This document shows, in pieces, positions 53,067 to 61,748 of a DNA stretch of 64,000 nucleotides. The notes under the pieces were generated by a model. The model did not search any database. It was not told the DNA's origin and saw only the letters and a program-made list of their open reading frames with translations. The DNA is taken from contig NZ_JALDNB010000004.1 in NCBI RefSeq assembly GCF_022699665.1, positions 1 through 64,000 of the forward strand, written 5' to 3'. The position numbers and the translations under genes were made by a program. Numbering within the stretch: position 1 is the stretch's first letter; each line of letters starts with the position of its first letter. The stretch comes from Chryseobacterium aahli (GTDB lineage Bacteria; Bacteroidota; Bacteroidia; Flavobacteriales; Weeksellaceae).

Positions 53067-54127
53067 TGAGTGCAGTTTACATCAACAGTGCCGCCTGCAT
53101 CTCGGTTCAGGACACTTTAAACGAAAATTTCTTTAACACTTTAAAACCTGAAAATTCAGTTCAGATTTTAAAAGCCATCGAACCCAATTATAAAGAATTC
53201 ATTCCTCCAGCAAAGAGCCGAAGAATGTCTAAAACGGTAAAAATGAGTTCCGTAGCTTCCACAAAAGCTTTGCAGGAAGCTGGAATTGAAAAACCCGACG
53301 CCATCATCGTTGGAACCGGAATGGGCTGTTCTCAGGATTCTGAAAAGTTTCTGAAAAATGTTCTGGAAAACAATGAGGAATTTTTAACGCCAACTTTTTT
53401 CATTCAGTCAACTCATAATACGGTTGCCGGGCAAATTGCTTTGGGATTACAATGTCACGGCTATAATTTCACGTACGTCAACAGTTCATCTTCTCTTGAG
53501 TTTTCAATGCTTGATGCAAAACTTCAGATTTTGGATGGTGAGGCAGACAACGTTTTGGTGGGTTCAACAGACGAACAAACCGAGCGAACAATGGAATTGT
53601 ACAAACTCAATAATTCCATTAAAAAAGAAGAAAATCTTCCGGTCGATTATTTAAATTCAAGAACAGAAGGTGTGATATGGGGCGAAGGTTCTAGTTTTTT
53701 CGTTTTAGGAAAAGAGAAAACTGAAACTTCTTATGCGCAATTAAAAGATATTCAGATTGTTAATTCGTTAGAATTAAACGAAATTCAGAAATTCATTGAT
53801 GATTTTTTAGCGAAGAATAATTTGAAGAACGAAGATATTGATGCTGTGATTTTAGGTTTCAGCGGAGATTCAAACTCGGATGCTTATTATCAAAATACAT
53901 CGGAATTATTTCCAAATTCTTCGTTACTTTATTACAAACATTTGAGTGGAGAATTCAATACAGCGAGTGGATTTTCAACCTTTATGGCTTGTCAAATTAT
54001 AAAAAATCAGGAGATTCCGGAAGTGATGTTGATTAATTCTGTAAAAAAAGATAGCATTAAAAATATTCTTTTGTATAATCATTTGGGAGGAAATGACCAC
54101 AGTTTAGTTTTTCTGGAAAAGGCTTAA
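53066..54127 (+). CDS. Chain-length-factor-like ketosynthase partner (inactive)
   Basis: A 353-residue thiolase-fold protein that pairs with the preceding ketosynthase. The nucleophile region reads YVNSSSSLEF (near 138-146): the Cys is replaced by Ser. The HGTxTP region is VILGFSGDSNSDA, and GHxxG is SGEFNTASG, so both His are lost. This matches chain-length factors and the inactive partners of APE ketosynthases, which set chain length. It starts on the stop codon of its partner. Confidence 0.82.
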   Translation: MSAVYINSAACISVQDTLNENFFNTLKPENSVQILKAIEPNYKEFIPPAKSRRMSKTVKMSSVASTKALQEAGIEKPDAIIVGTGMGCSQDSEKFLKNVLENNEEFLTPTFFIQSTHNTVAGQIALGLQCHGYNFTYVNSSSSLEFSMLDAKLQILDGEADNVLVGSTDEQTERTMELYKLNNSIKKEENLPVDYLNSRTEGVIWGEGSSFFVLGKEKTETSYAQLKDIQIVNSLELNEIQKFIDDFLAKNNLKNEDIDAVILGFSGDSNSDAYYQNTSELFPNSSLLYYKHLSGEFNTASGFSTFMACQIIKNQEIPEVMLINSVKKDSIKNILLYNHLGGNDHSLVFLEKA

Positions 54128-54161
54128 AACTAAACCTTGAAGGTTTTTAAAATGTGAGAAA

Positions 54162-54917
54162 ATGAAACATTACCCATTTATTATCTTTTATCTTTTCTTG
54201 AATCTCTCTATTTATGCTTTTCAAGGAACAATTTGGGTTTATATTTTCTGTTTCATACTCTTTTCTGCGGTTGTCGTTTGGGGTTCGTTTGATATTCAAT
54301 TAGGATATTTTGTCAACAGCATTACTCATAAAAGAATGAAAATTAAGGAAGTTGCTTTAACTTTCGATGACGGCCCAACCGAGTTCACACCGAAGTTTTT
54401 AGATATTTTAAAAGAGAATAAAATCAAAGCCACATTTTTCTGCATCGGAAAACAGATTGAAAAATATCCTGAAACTTTCCAGAGAATTGTTGCGGAAGGT
54501 CACACCATTGGAAATCATACCTATTCACATTCTAACAATACAGGATTTTTATCTACTTCAAAAATGATAGAAGAAATCCAGAAATGCGATGAAATAATGT
54601 TGAAAATTGAAAATTTTAAAACTGATTTGTATCGACCACCTTTTGGAGTAACCAATCCGAATATTGCCAAAGCGATCAAGAAAACAAAGAAAAAAAGCAT
54701 CGGCTGGAATGTACGTTCGTTGGACACTGTAATTACGGGCGAGAAGAAAATTTTAAGGAAAGTAACAAAAGGTTTGAAAATAGGAAGCATTATTCTGCTC
54801 CACGACACTTCGGAAAAAACGTACAATGTTTTGGTCGAATTATTGTTATTTTTGGAGCGTGAAAAGTATTCAACTTTTACAATTGATTCAATATTTAAAT
54901 CTAAAAATAATGTTTAA
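54162..54917 (+). CDS. Polysaccharide deacetylase (NodB) family protein
   Basis: A 251-residue membrane-anchored deacetylase-like protein. Residues 1-45 contain two hydrophobic helices. The NodB domain follows: TFDDGP (67-72), the metal ligands HxxxH as HTYSHS (His119, His123), YRPPFG, and ILLHD near the C-terminus. All conserved motifs are present, so it can be active on an N- or O-acetyl group outside the cytoplasm. Its link with pigment is only positional. The next gene overlaps its last eight bases. Confidence 0.85.
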   Translation: MKHYPFIIFYLFLNLSIYAFQGTIWVYIFCFILFSAVVVWGSFDIQLGYFVNSITHKRMKIKEVALTFDDGPTEFTPKFLDILKENKIKATFFCIGKQIEKYPETFQRIVAEGHTIGNHTYSHSNNTGFLSTSKMIEEIQKCDEIMLKIENFKTDLYRPPFGVTNPNIAKAIKKTKKKSIGWNVRSLDTVITGEKKILRKVTKGLKIGSIILLHDTSEKTYNVLVELLLFLEREKYSTFTIDSIFKSKNNV

Positions 54918-55536
54918 AAATATAGTCTTAGGAGCATTTTTATTAATTTCGAGTTTTGTCTTTGCGCAAAACTCTGCAATGACGAGCGCAGAATCAAAAG
55001 CCTTCGTGACCAAAATTTCTTCTGAAACAAAAGAAATAAAAACTTTGCAGAGCGACTTCGTTCAAACCAAAAAAATGGATTTTTTAGATAAAAACATTGT
55101 CACTCAAGGAAGAATGTCTTTGAAATCTCCAAATACTTTAAGCTGGAAGTATACAAAACCTTATCAGTACAGCATTATTTTTAAGGACAATAAAATTTTC
55201 ATCAATGATCAAGGGAAAAAATCTTCAGTCGATGCAAAAAGTAAAACCTTCGAGAAAATCAACAAACTAATTGTCGGAAGTTCAAACGGAAAAATGTTCA
55301 GCGATCCGGAATTTTCTGTGGTTTATTTAAAAAATTCAACCTCAAATATTGCTAAATTTACTCCGAAATCTGCTCAATTGTTGAAGTACATCAAACAGAT
55401 TGAACTTCATTTCCCTAAAAACCAAACAACAGTTTCACAGGTAAATATGACTGAAGCTTCAGGTGACACAACCAATATTGTTTTCAAAAACACCAAAATC
55501 AATGCGCCGATTCCTGCTGCTGAGTTTTCTTTATAG
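54910..55536 (+). CDS. LolA-like outer-membrane lipoprotein carrier protein
   Basis: A periplasmic LolA-fold carrier of 208 residues. The start at 54910 gives the signal peptide MFKNIVLGAFLLISSFVFAQ; a longer frame would run into the deacetylase gene. The LolA pattern is clear in LQSDFVQTKKMDFLDKNIVTQGRM, NTLSWKYTKPYQYSIIF, and TPKSAQLLKYIKQIELHFPK. LolA-like proteins in APE clusters are thought to ferry the lipid-like pigment to the outer membrane. It overlaps its neighbours on both sides. Confidence 0.82.
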   Translation: MFKNIVLGAFLLISSFVFAQNSAMTSAESKAFVTKISSETKEIKTLQSDFVQTKKMDFLDKNIVTQGRMSLKSPNTLSWKYTKPYQYSIIFKDNKIFINDQGKKSSVDAKSKTFEKINKLIVGSSNGKMFSDPEFSVVYLKNSTSNIAKFTPKSAQLLKYIKQIELHFPKNQTTVSQVNMTEASGDTTNIVFKNTKINAPIPAAEFSL

Positions 55537-56137
55537 TTCGCTTTTTTTACTGCTGATTTCGTGTAAAACGTATCAGCTTAAAGATGTAAAACCGGTTTCA
55601 AATACAGAAAAACCGGTTGAAAATCTTTACTTTTCATCAAAAGAAGATTACGTGTATAAATGTCAGATGGATATTTATAAAAATCACATCAGTGGAATTT
55701 TAATTATTAAAAAAATATCTGATACCACACATCGAGTTGTAATGACCTCTGATTTTGGGAATAAAATGATTGATTTTGAAATCTCGGAAAGTGATTTTAA
55801 GCTCAACTATGTTTTGGCAGATTTAGACAAAAAAATGGTTATTAATTTTCTAAAAAATGACTTTCAGGAATTATTAAGACAAAAATATCCTGTCGCTGAA
55901 AGCTTTGAAAATGAAAACTTCAGTATTTTTCGATCAGAACTAGACAAAAAAAAATACTATCTGTCTTTCAACAAGGAAAATTCTCTTCTCACAAATATTG
56001 TTTACACAAAGAATAATAAGGAGAAAATCAATTTTAGTTTTGAAGCTAAAAAACCTACTTTTGCAGAGATGATTAATCTTGAACATAAAGATTTCAAAAT
56101 CAATATTAAACTATTTCAAATTACCGAAACTGAATAA
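55502..56137 (+). CDS. Lipoprotein of unknown function, APE block
   Basis: A 211-residue predicted lipoprotein. I use the ATG at 55502: it yields the signal MRRFLLLSFLYSSLFLLLISC with a good lipobox. It overlaps the LolA-like gene by 35 bases, so the two are coupled. The mature part is alternating strands (YKCQMDIYKNHISGILIIKK, HRVVMTSDFGNKMIDFEISE), reminiscent of LolB-like half-barrel folds. Acting as the outer-membrane acceptor for the LolA-like protein would fit (inference). Confidence 0.65.
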   Translation: MRRFLLLSFLYSSLFLLLISCKTYQLKDVKPVSNTEKPVENLYFSSKEDYVYKCQMDIYKNHISGILIIKKISDTTHRVVMTSDFGNKMIDFEISESDFKLNYVLADLDKKMVINFLKNDFQELLRQKYPVAESFENENFSIFRSELDKKKYYLSFNKENSLLTNIVYTKNNKEKINFSFEAKKPTFAEMINLEHKDFKINIKLFQITETE

Positions 56138-56139
56138 AT

Positions 56140-56514
56140 ATGCAAACGATTCTTACTGACTTTTATACGTTAGAAACTCAAGAAAAAACAGAGAGCGGAA
56201 GTTTTATCGCAAATATTAAATTAAATCAGGCTCACGATATTTTTAACGGTCATTTTCCGGGAAATCCGGTAACTCCGGGAGTTTGTATGATGCAAATTGT
56301 GAAAGAACTGACTGAAGAGTTTACAGGTAGAAAACTATTTCTAAAATCGGCTTCTAACGTGAAATTTATGGCGATTATCAATCCTTTCGAAACGTCTGAT
56401 CTTAAGATGCAGCTTGATATTAACGAAGGCGAAAATGAAGTGAAGGTAAAAAATATAACTTCGTTTGGCGAGACTATTGCATTGAAAATGTCAGTTAATT
56501 ACACAACAATATAA
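56140..56514 (+). CDS. 3-Hydroxyacyl-ACP dehydratase (FabZ-like)
   Basis: A 124-residue hotdog dehydratase. The FabZ motif is well preserved: DIFNGHFPGNPVTPGVCMMQIVKEL, with catalytic His38. It would dehydrate 3-hydroxyacyl-ACP during aryl polyene elongation, giving the conjugated double bonds. It is a third hotdog dehydratase besides the two in the DAR block. The usual acidic residue on the active-site helix is Gln or Glu here (QIVKE), so its exact position is unclear. Confidence 0.8.
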   Translation: MQTILTDFYTLETQEKTESGSFIANIKLNQAHDIFNGHFPGNPVTPGVCMMQIVKELTEEFTGRKLFLKSASNVKFMAIINPFETSDLKMQLDINEGENEVKVKNITSFGETIALKMSVNYTTI

Positions 56515-56515
56515 C

Positions 56516-57001
56516 ATGAAACTGATATTGTCTCTTTTCACGGGTTTGTTTTTATTTTTCCAGACATCCGATTTAGATGCGTTGAGAAACGCCTATTCTA
56601 AAGCTAATCTTTCTAATGAAGGTGCGAAAAATTTCATTGAAATTGCGGAGAAAAATTCATCTTCCGATCCGTTGACTAAAGGATATAAAGCTGCTGCAGA
56701 AATTCTTGAAGCCAAAGTAACTACAGAAAAGAATAAAAGAAAATCTTTCGTTAAATCTGGTGCTACAGAATTAGAAAGTGTGATAAAATCTAACCCCAAT
56801 AACGTAGAACTGAGATTGATCAGAATGAGCGTTCAGGAAAATATTCCGAAAATCGTAGGGTATTCTAAAAATTTAAAAGAAGATAAAACTTATATCTTGA
56901 GTAACTATTCAAAGCAAAACGCTGCGCTGAAGGTTTACATTAAAAAATTTGCAATGCAGTCTAAAACCATGACCGCAACGGAAAAAAATTCGTTGAAATA
57001 A
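56516..57001 (+). CDS. Secreted helical protein of unknown function, APE block
   Basis: A 161-residue protein with an N-terminal signal-like helix (MKLILSLFTGLFLFFQ). The rest is largely helical and rich in Lys, Asn, Ser and Ala (SKANLSNEGAKNFIEIAEKNSSSDP, GYKAAAEILEAKVTTEKNKRKSF), possibly a TPR-like repeat. No known family is recognised. It is one base after the dehydratase stop and directly before the GT2 gene, hence part of the operon. Confidence 0.55.
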   Translation: MKLILSLFTGLFLFFQTSDLDALRNAYSKANLSNEGAKNFIEIAEKNSSSDPLTKGYKAAAEILEAKVTTEKNKRKSFVKSGATELESVIKSNPNNVELRLIRMSVQENIPKIVGYSKNLKEDKTYILSNYSKQNAALKVYIKKFAMQSKTMTATEKNSLK

Positions 57002-58174
57002 ATGACACTTTCTGAAGTACAGAATGCAATTGACGAGAGGAAAATCTGCGTTCTAATTCCTACTTACAACAACAAAAAGACACTGAGAAGAGTGATTGAC
57101 GGTGTTTTGGAATACACTCAAAACATCATTGTTGTCAACGACGGTTCTACAGATTCTACTTCAGAAATTTTAAAAACTTATTCTCAACTTACCATCCTCA
57201 ATTTATCTGAAAATAAAGGGAAAGGAAATGGTTTAAAAATCGGTTTCAGAAAAGCAAAAGAATTAGGTTACCATCATGCAATCACGATTGATTCTGACGG
57301 ACAGCATTACCCAAACGATATTCCCGTTTTTGTAGAAGCACTATTGAATGAAAATCAGGATGTTTTATTGATTGGAAACCGAAATATGTCGCAAGACGGA
57401 ATTCCCAAGAAAAGCAGTTTCGGAAATCGTTTTTCAAATTTTTGGTTCTGGTTCGAAACCGGAATTAAATTGGAAGACACACAATCTGGTTACCGCTTAT
57501 ATCCTTTAAATAAAATTCCTAAAAAATATTTTACTCCAAAATTTGAGTTTGAAATTGAAATCATTGTACGGACAGCCTGGAGACATATTCCTGTAAAAAA
57601 TGTTCCGATAAAAGTTCTGTATGACCCCGCAGAAAGGGTTTCTCACTTCAGACCGTTCAAAGATTTTACTCGAATCAGTATTTTAAATACGGTGTTGGTT
57701 ACCATCACTTTATTTTACATCATTCCAAGAAATTTTATTCGGAATTTCAGAAAGAAAAGTTTCAAACGTTTCATAAAAGAAGATGTTTTAGAAAGCGAGG
57801 GTACCAATCGTGTAAAAGCTTTCTCAATTGCTTTAGGCGTGTTCATCGGACTTTCTCCATTTTGGGGATTTCAGACGTTGCTGGTGATTTCTCTTGCCGT
57901 ACTTTTCAAACTCAATAAAGTTTTGGCATTTGTGGCTTCCAATGTAAGTTTGCCGCCGTTTATTCCGTTCATTATTGCCGCTTCACTCTTTTTGGGAGCG
58001 CCTTTCGTTTCGGAAAACTCTAATATTTTGAGCCAAGATCTGAATTTTGATTTGGTAAAAAACAATCTTCTGCAATACATTATCGGAAGCCTTATTTTGG
58101 CGTCAACAATGTCTACGGTTTCGGGAATTGTTGCTTTTCTTTTTTTGAACAAAGTGAGTCCGGAGAATAATTGA
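57002..58174 (+). CDS. Glycosyltransferase family 2 fused to DUF2062
   Basis: A 390-residue membrane glycosyltransferase. The GT-A domain has CVLIPTYNNKKTLRRVIDGV, NDGS at 46-49 and DSDGQHY at 97-103. The C-terminal DUF2062 region has membrane helices (FSIALGVFIGLSPFWGFQTLLV at about residue 275). Fusions of this kind are typical of APE clusters, where they may transfer a sugar to the pigment head or act on lipid carriers. It is the last gene of the plus-strand APE operon. Confidence 0.85.
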   Translation: MTLSEVQNAIDERKICVLIPTYNNKKTLRRVIDGVLEYTQNIIVVNDGSTDSTSEILKTYSQLTILNLSENKGKGNGLKIGFRKAKELGYHHAITIDSDGQHYPNDIPVFVEALLNENQDVLLIGNRNMSQDGIPKKSSFGNRFSNFWFWFETGIKLEDTQSGYRLYPLNKIPKKYFTPKFEFEIEIIVRTAWRHIPVKNVPIKVLYDPAERVSHFRPFKDFTRISILNTVLVTITLFYIIPRNFIRNFRKKSFKRFIKEDVLESEGTNRVKAFSIALGVFIGLSPFWGFQTLLVISLAVLFKLNKVLAFVASNVSLPPFIPFIIAASLFLGAPFVSENSNILSQDLNFDLVKNNLLQYIIGSLILASTMSTVSGIVAFLFLNKVSPENN

Positions 58175-58181
58175 TCTTTTT

Positions 58182-58312
58182 GGGCAGCTTTTTCCGCCTG
58201 GAGTTTATCCTGAGCGAAGTCGAAGGGCTCTCAATCTTTTTTACAGACGACTCAATATAAATACAACTGGAAGGTCACGCAAAAAAGGATTTCTGCTCAA
58301 GTCGGGCTGCAG
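58182..58312 (+). repeat. Long intergenic repeat, copy 1 (inverted partner at 61643)
   Basis: GGGCAGCTTTTTCCGCC, then CTCAATCTTTTTTACA, then AAAAAAGGATTTCTGCTCAA and GTCGGGCTGCA. The same blocks appear in reverse at 61643-61734. A segment TATCCTGAGCGAAGTCGAAG near 58206 is extra in this copy. Confidence 0.75.
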
Positions 58313-58362
58313 ATTCACTCTATTTTTCAACATTCCGTACAGCCACGAAGTGATTCAACAGA

Positions 58363-60024
58363 TTACCTCAATTTCTTCACAGTTTTATTCAGATATTTCT
58401 CAACATTCTCACGATCCGGAACTGTCGTAATTTCTTTCGTCAAAGCTTTTTCAAATTCAATTTTTGCTTTAGAATATTCTTTTTGTTTAAAATAATATTT
58501 CCCAGCCTGATAATAAACCAACCAAAAATCTGGATTCAACAATTGATAATGAGGAATAAAATCATCAGTTAAAAGAACATCATTACCATCAATTGCACTT
58601 TGAACTTCTCCATTCGCAAACTTAAATTCTTCATAATCTTCAAACTCTTTAGACCCAACAAATGGATCTTTAGCAATATTGAATTCCGTTTTTGCAAAGC
58701 CATCATCTTTTAATTTTTCATCAGAGAAAATTTCATTCAGATCATAGCAGACAAACTCTCCCAATTGATAAGGATTTGATGATACCCAAACCAATCCTTT
58801 TTCAGGCGAAAAAATAACGGCGTGATGAGCTAACAATTGATTTATAGCCTTTTCATTTCCATAACCAATACTTTTATCTTTTAAACCGGATTTCTCTCTT
58901 AAAATAGAAGCCATTTTCTCAGGATTCAGTTTTGGGTTTTCCTGCAAAAGCTCCTGAAGTTTTTCGTAACGGTATTCTGAATGACTTTCGATGATATGCT
59001 TTTGATTTTTTTTATCATTTTTATAAGCTTCAGATTGAAAATGATTGGTGCAAAATACCCTGCTCGAATTAGACGCATCATAAATACCGAAATTCTTAGG
59101 TGAAACTTCAATAATCACGGCTTTTTTATCATTTGCGCTCCCAACCAAAATAGATTCTGAGACAAAAACTTTTCTCTTTTTTGCAATTGCAATCGCTTCA
59201 TCAATGTTTTTGGCATATTGCAAAATCTCTCTCGTAACAAGAGAAATCGGTGTTTTTGCCGTCATCGGAATTTTCGATTTTCCGGCATTGATGGTCACCG
59301 TAATTCCTTCTTTATTCATTCCGGAAACCACGCCAATCATTCCTGGCCAACTTACAGACATATATGGAATTCCGTTTTCGGGTTCTACAAATTCAATTAA
59401 TTTATTTTTAGAAAAATCTTCACCTACAGAAAAATCAAAATTTCTACCAATCAACAAATTTCCGTCTTCTGTATTTTCGTTCCAAACAGCCAAAGATGTA
59501 CAACCTACTACCATTAAATCCTGCATTGCGTGACCGATATCGTGCGCTCCGTGCAGATACATTGCTCTTCTGAATTTTGGCGCGATAAAATCATATTTGT
59601 CTGATGAATATTGAGACAAACCAAATAATTCTGCCTGAAAATCATTTCTTACATTCAGATACATCTTACGGTTGTACCATTTCAGGAAACCTCTCAGAAG
59701 TTTTTGCTTAAACTTTGACGGAACAAAACCTTCCACTTTAGAAAAGAAAATTTCTTCCTGCTTTTGCATTAAATTTTGTGTTAAAGCTCCATTATTATAG
59801 CCTAACTGCAAAGGATTTCCTTTAATATACAATTCCCAGAGCTGCTGCTTATTTTTGGTTAAATAATTTTGATTAAATGAAAAAGTAGAGTCGTTTATCT
59901 TATTAACTTTCGGAATTTCCAGCGCATATTGTTTGACTTCCGGAATGTGTTTAACAGACCTTCTTGTCCCACATGAAATAAGATTTAAAACCAGAAAAAG
60001 AAAAAATAAAGATTTACTTTTCAT
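58363..60024 (-). CDS. C45-family autoproteolytic acyltransferase/hydrolase, lipoprotein
   Basis: An Ntn-hydrolase of 553 residues related to acyl-CoA:6-aminopenicillanate acyltransferase (peptidase family C45). The signal peptide ends in a lipobox (LNLISC), which anchors it in a membrane. The precursor is expected to cut itself before Cys175 in VVGCTSLAVWNENT, freeing the N-terminal nucleophile. The next conserved stretch, NLLIGRNFDFS, is typical. The C-terminal 60 residues look like a tetratricopeptide-like helical segment. It overlaps the FAD oxidoreductase gene by 11 bases. It is a good candidate for forming the flexirubin ester outside the cytoplasm (inference). Confidence 0.8.
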   Translation of the reverse strand: MKSKSLFFLFLVLNLISCGTRRSVKHIPEVKQYALEIPKVNKINDSTFSFNQNYLTKNKQQLWELYIKGNPLQLGYNNGALTQNLMQKQEEIFFSKVEGFVPSKFKQKLLRGFLKWYNRKMYLNVRNDFQAELFGLSQYSSDKYDFIAPKFRRAMYLHGAHDIGHAMQDLMVVGCTSLAVWNENTEDGNLLIGRNFDFSVGEDFSKNKLIEFVEPENGIPYMSVSWPGMIGVVSGMNKEGITVTINAGKSKIPMTAKTPISLVTREILQYAKNIDEAIAIAKKRKVFVSESILVGSANDKKAVIIEVSPKNFGIYDASNSSRVFCTNHFQSEAYKNDKKNQKHIIESHSEYRYEKLQELLQENPKLNPEKMASILREKSGLKDKSIGYGNEKAINQLLAHHAVIFSPEKGLVWVSSNPYQLGEFVCYDLNEIFSDEKLKDDGFAKTEFNIAKDPFVGSKEFEDYEEFKFANGEVQSAIDGNDVLLTDDFIPHYQLLNPDFWLVYYQAGKYYFKQKEYSKAKIEFEKALTKEITTVPDRENVEKYLNKTVKKLR

Positions 60025-61549
60025 CCGTTTGATTTAAAATTTTTGATAAACGCTCATCGATCAATTCTTTCCCTAAAATTTCAGCGCAGGTATTGAATGC
60101 TCCAATTGTACAGCCTAAAATTCCGTGCATGTTAACTGATTGACCTGTAAGGAAAAGATTTTCAATCTTGGTACGTGGCGAAACCATCGTTTTCAAGGGA
60201 TTTTCTGAACTTTTGATGTAACCGTACATATTTCCTTCAAAACTTCCTATATAGTCACGATAAGACAAAGGTGAAGACGTATAAATATTTTTAATCGATG
60301 CTCTAAGATTGGGAATTTTCTTTTCCAAAGCCTGAATCATTTTTTCAGCTTTTTTGAGTTTAAATTTCACATACAGTTCAGCTCTTTCCTGTTGGTTGGC
60401 TATCGTATTGAACGTATTTTCCCATTCTTTAACCTCTGCAAAATCCATGTAGGAGATTGCCGTTAGACTTTCTGCAAATTCAGGATGATGCGTTGAAGGC
60501 GTTGAAGACAGCATATATGTTTCCGGCCAGTTTTCTTTTTTATATTGAAAAGCCTTCCAAACTAAATCTTTAGATGAAAAGTGATAGACGTTGTAATTGA
60601 AATTAGAAATCACGTCTGGTTTTAAAACCAAATACACACTGAAACATGATGAAACCGGCTCCCAACTTAAGATTCTGTTCAGAAAAGATTTTTTCAGCCT
60701 ACTTTCTCCAATCAATTTTATGGCAGAACGAATCTCAATATTTGATATAAACTGAGTGGCAGAATATTCTTTTCCCGCTGTTGTTTTTACGGATGTCAAA
60801 ATATTGTTTTCATTAAAGATAAATTCAGAAACCTCAGAATGTTTGTGAACTTCCGCTCCGTATTCCCGCAATTTTTTAATGAGTAATTTTGAAATCTGGC
60901 TACCACCTTTTACGCATTTATAAGCACCTTGAATATAGGAATTGACCGTCAGCGCATGAACATAAAACGGCGTATCTTCAGAATCTCCGGCATACAGAAA
61001 GTTGGAACCGAGCAATACTGCCTGAAGTTTTTCATTGGAAGTGATTGACTCAATGAATCTTTTGGTGTTGAGATGTACGATCTCTTCGTTGTAATTGTTT
61101 TGTCCGACCACATTGTATCTCGGAAAATAATTGCAGACCCTCTGAATTTCCTCGCAGTAATTCTCCAGATTTTCTTTCTCCTCAGGAAAATATTCTGAAA
61201 GTTGTTTTACGAAATTATCGTAACCCTGTGCATGTGGATACTCGATTTCATCATCTCCAAAAGTGATTTTATCGTAACAATCCTCGTCCATTTTTTGGAG
61301 TTCGAGGTCATTTATAATTTCTAAATATGAAAAAAACTGATGAAGGTTTTGCCCTTTTGAAAGTCCACCCAAATAATGAACTCCTGTGTCGAAAATTAAT
61401 TTATCTCTTGAAAATGTCTGCAGGTTTCCGCCATACTGATTATTTTTTTCGAGCACACAGACTTTCAAGCCTTCTTTCGCTAAAATAAGCGCCGAAACAA
61501 GACCGCCGAGACCGCTGCCAATGACCAATATGTCGTATGTTTTTTTCAA
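60014..61549 (-). CDS. FAD-dependent oxidoreductase of the phytoene desaturase/carotenoid isomerase type
   Basis: A 511-residue FAD/NAD(P) enzyme. The dinucleotide-binding fold is YDILVIGSGLGGLVSALILAKEGLKVCVLEKN with GSGLGG at 11-16, and the closing part reads NLFLTGQSVNMHGILGCTIGAF. This is the CrtI/CrtH/all-trans-retinol saturase branch. It may change double bonds of the polyene chain or the ring. It overlaps the C45 gene by 11 bases, so both are co-translated on the minus strand. Confidence 0.8.
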   Translation of the reverse strand: MKKTYDILVIGSGLGGLVSALILAKEGLKVCVLEKNNQYGGNLQTFSRDKLIFDTGVHYLGGLSKGQNLHQFFSYLEIINDLELQKMDEDCYDKITFGDDEIEYPHAQGYDNFVKQLSEYFPEEKENLENYCEEIQRVCNYFPRYNVVGQNNYNEEIVHLNTKRFIESITSNEKLQAVLLGSNFLYAGDSEDTPFYVHALTVNSYIQGAYKCVKGGSQISKLLIKKLREYGAEVHKHSEVSEFIFNENNILTSVKTTAGKEYSATQFISNIEIRSAIKLIGESRLKKSFLNRILSWEPVSSCFSVYLVLKPDVISNFNYNVYHFSSKDLVWKAFQYKKENWPETYMLSSTPSTHHPEFAESLTAISYMDFAEVKEWENTFNTIANQQERAELYVKFKLKKAEKMIQALEKKIPNLRASIKNIYTSSPLSYRDYIGSFEGNMYGYIKSSENPLKTMVSPRTKIENLFLTGQSVNMHGILGCTIGAFNTCAEILGKELIDERLSKILNQTDEK

Positions 61550-61642
61550 CTTTTAGATGTACTTCTATATGATAAGACTTCATCCCATCCTTTGCTAAAT
61601 CTTCCTTTCAGGACTTTTAAATGCTAACAAATTTTGAATTGC

Positions 61643-61734
61643 ATGCAGCCCGACTTGAGCGGAAATCCTTTTTTTGCTTCGGGAAAAGCTTTGGTAAAAA
61701 AAGATTGGGAGCGGAAGGCGGAAATAGCTGCCCT
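61643..61734 (-). repeat. Long intergenic repeat, copy 2, inverted relative to 58182
   Basis: Read on the minus strand it gives GGGCAGCTATTTCCGCC, then CCCAATCTTTTTTTACC, AAAAAAAGGATTTCCGCTCA and AGTCGGGCTGCA, the same order as copy 1. It lacks the extra segment of copy 1. Confidence 0.75.
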
Positions 61735-61748
61735 AAAAATATTGAAAA

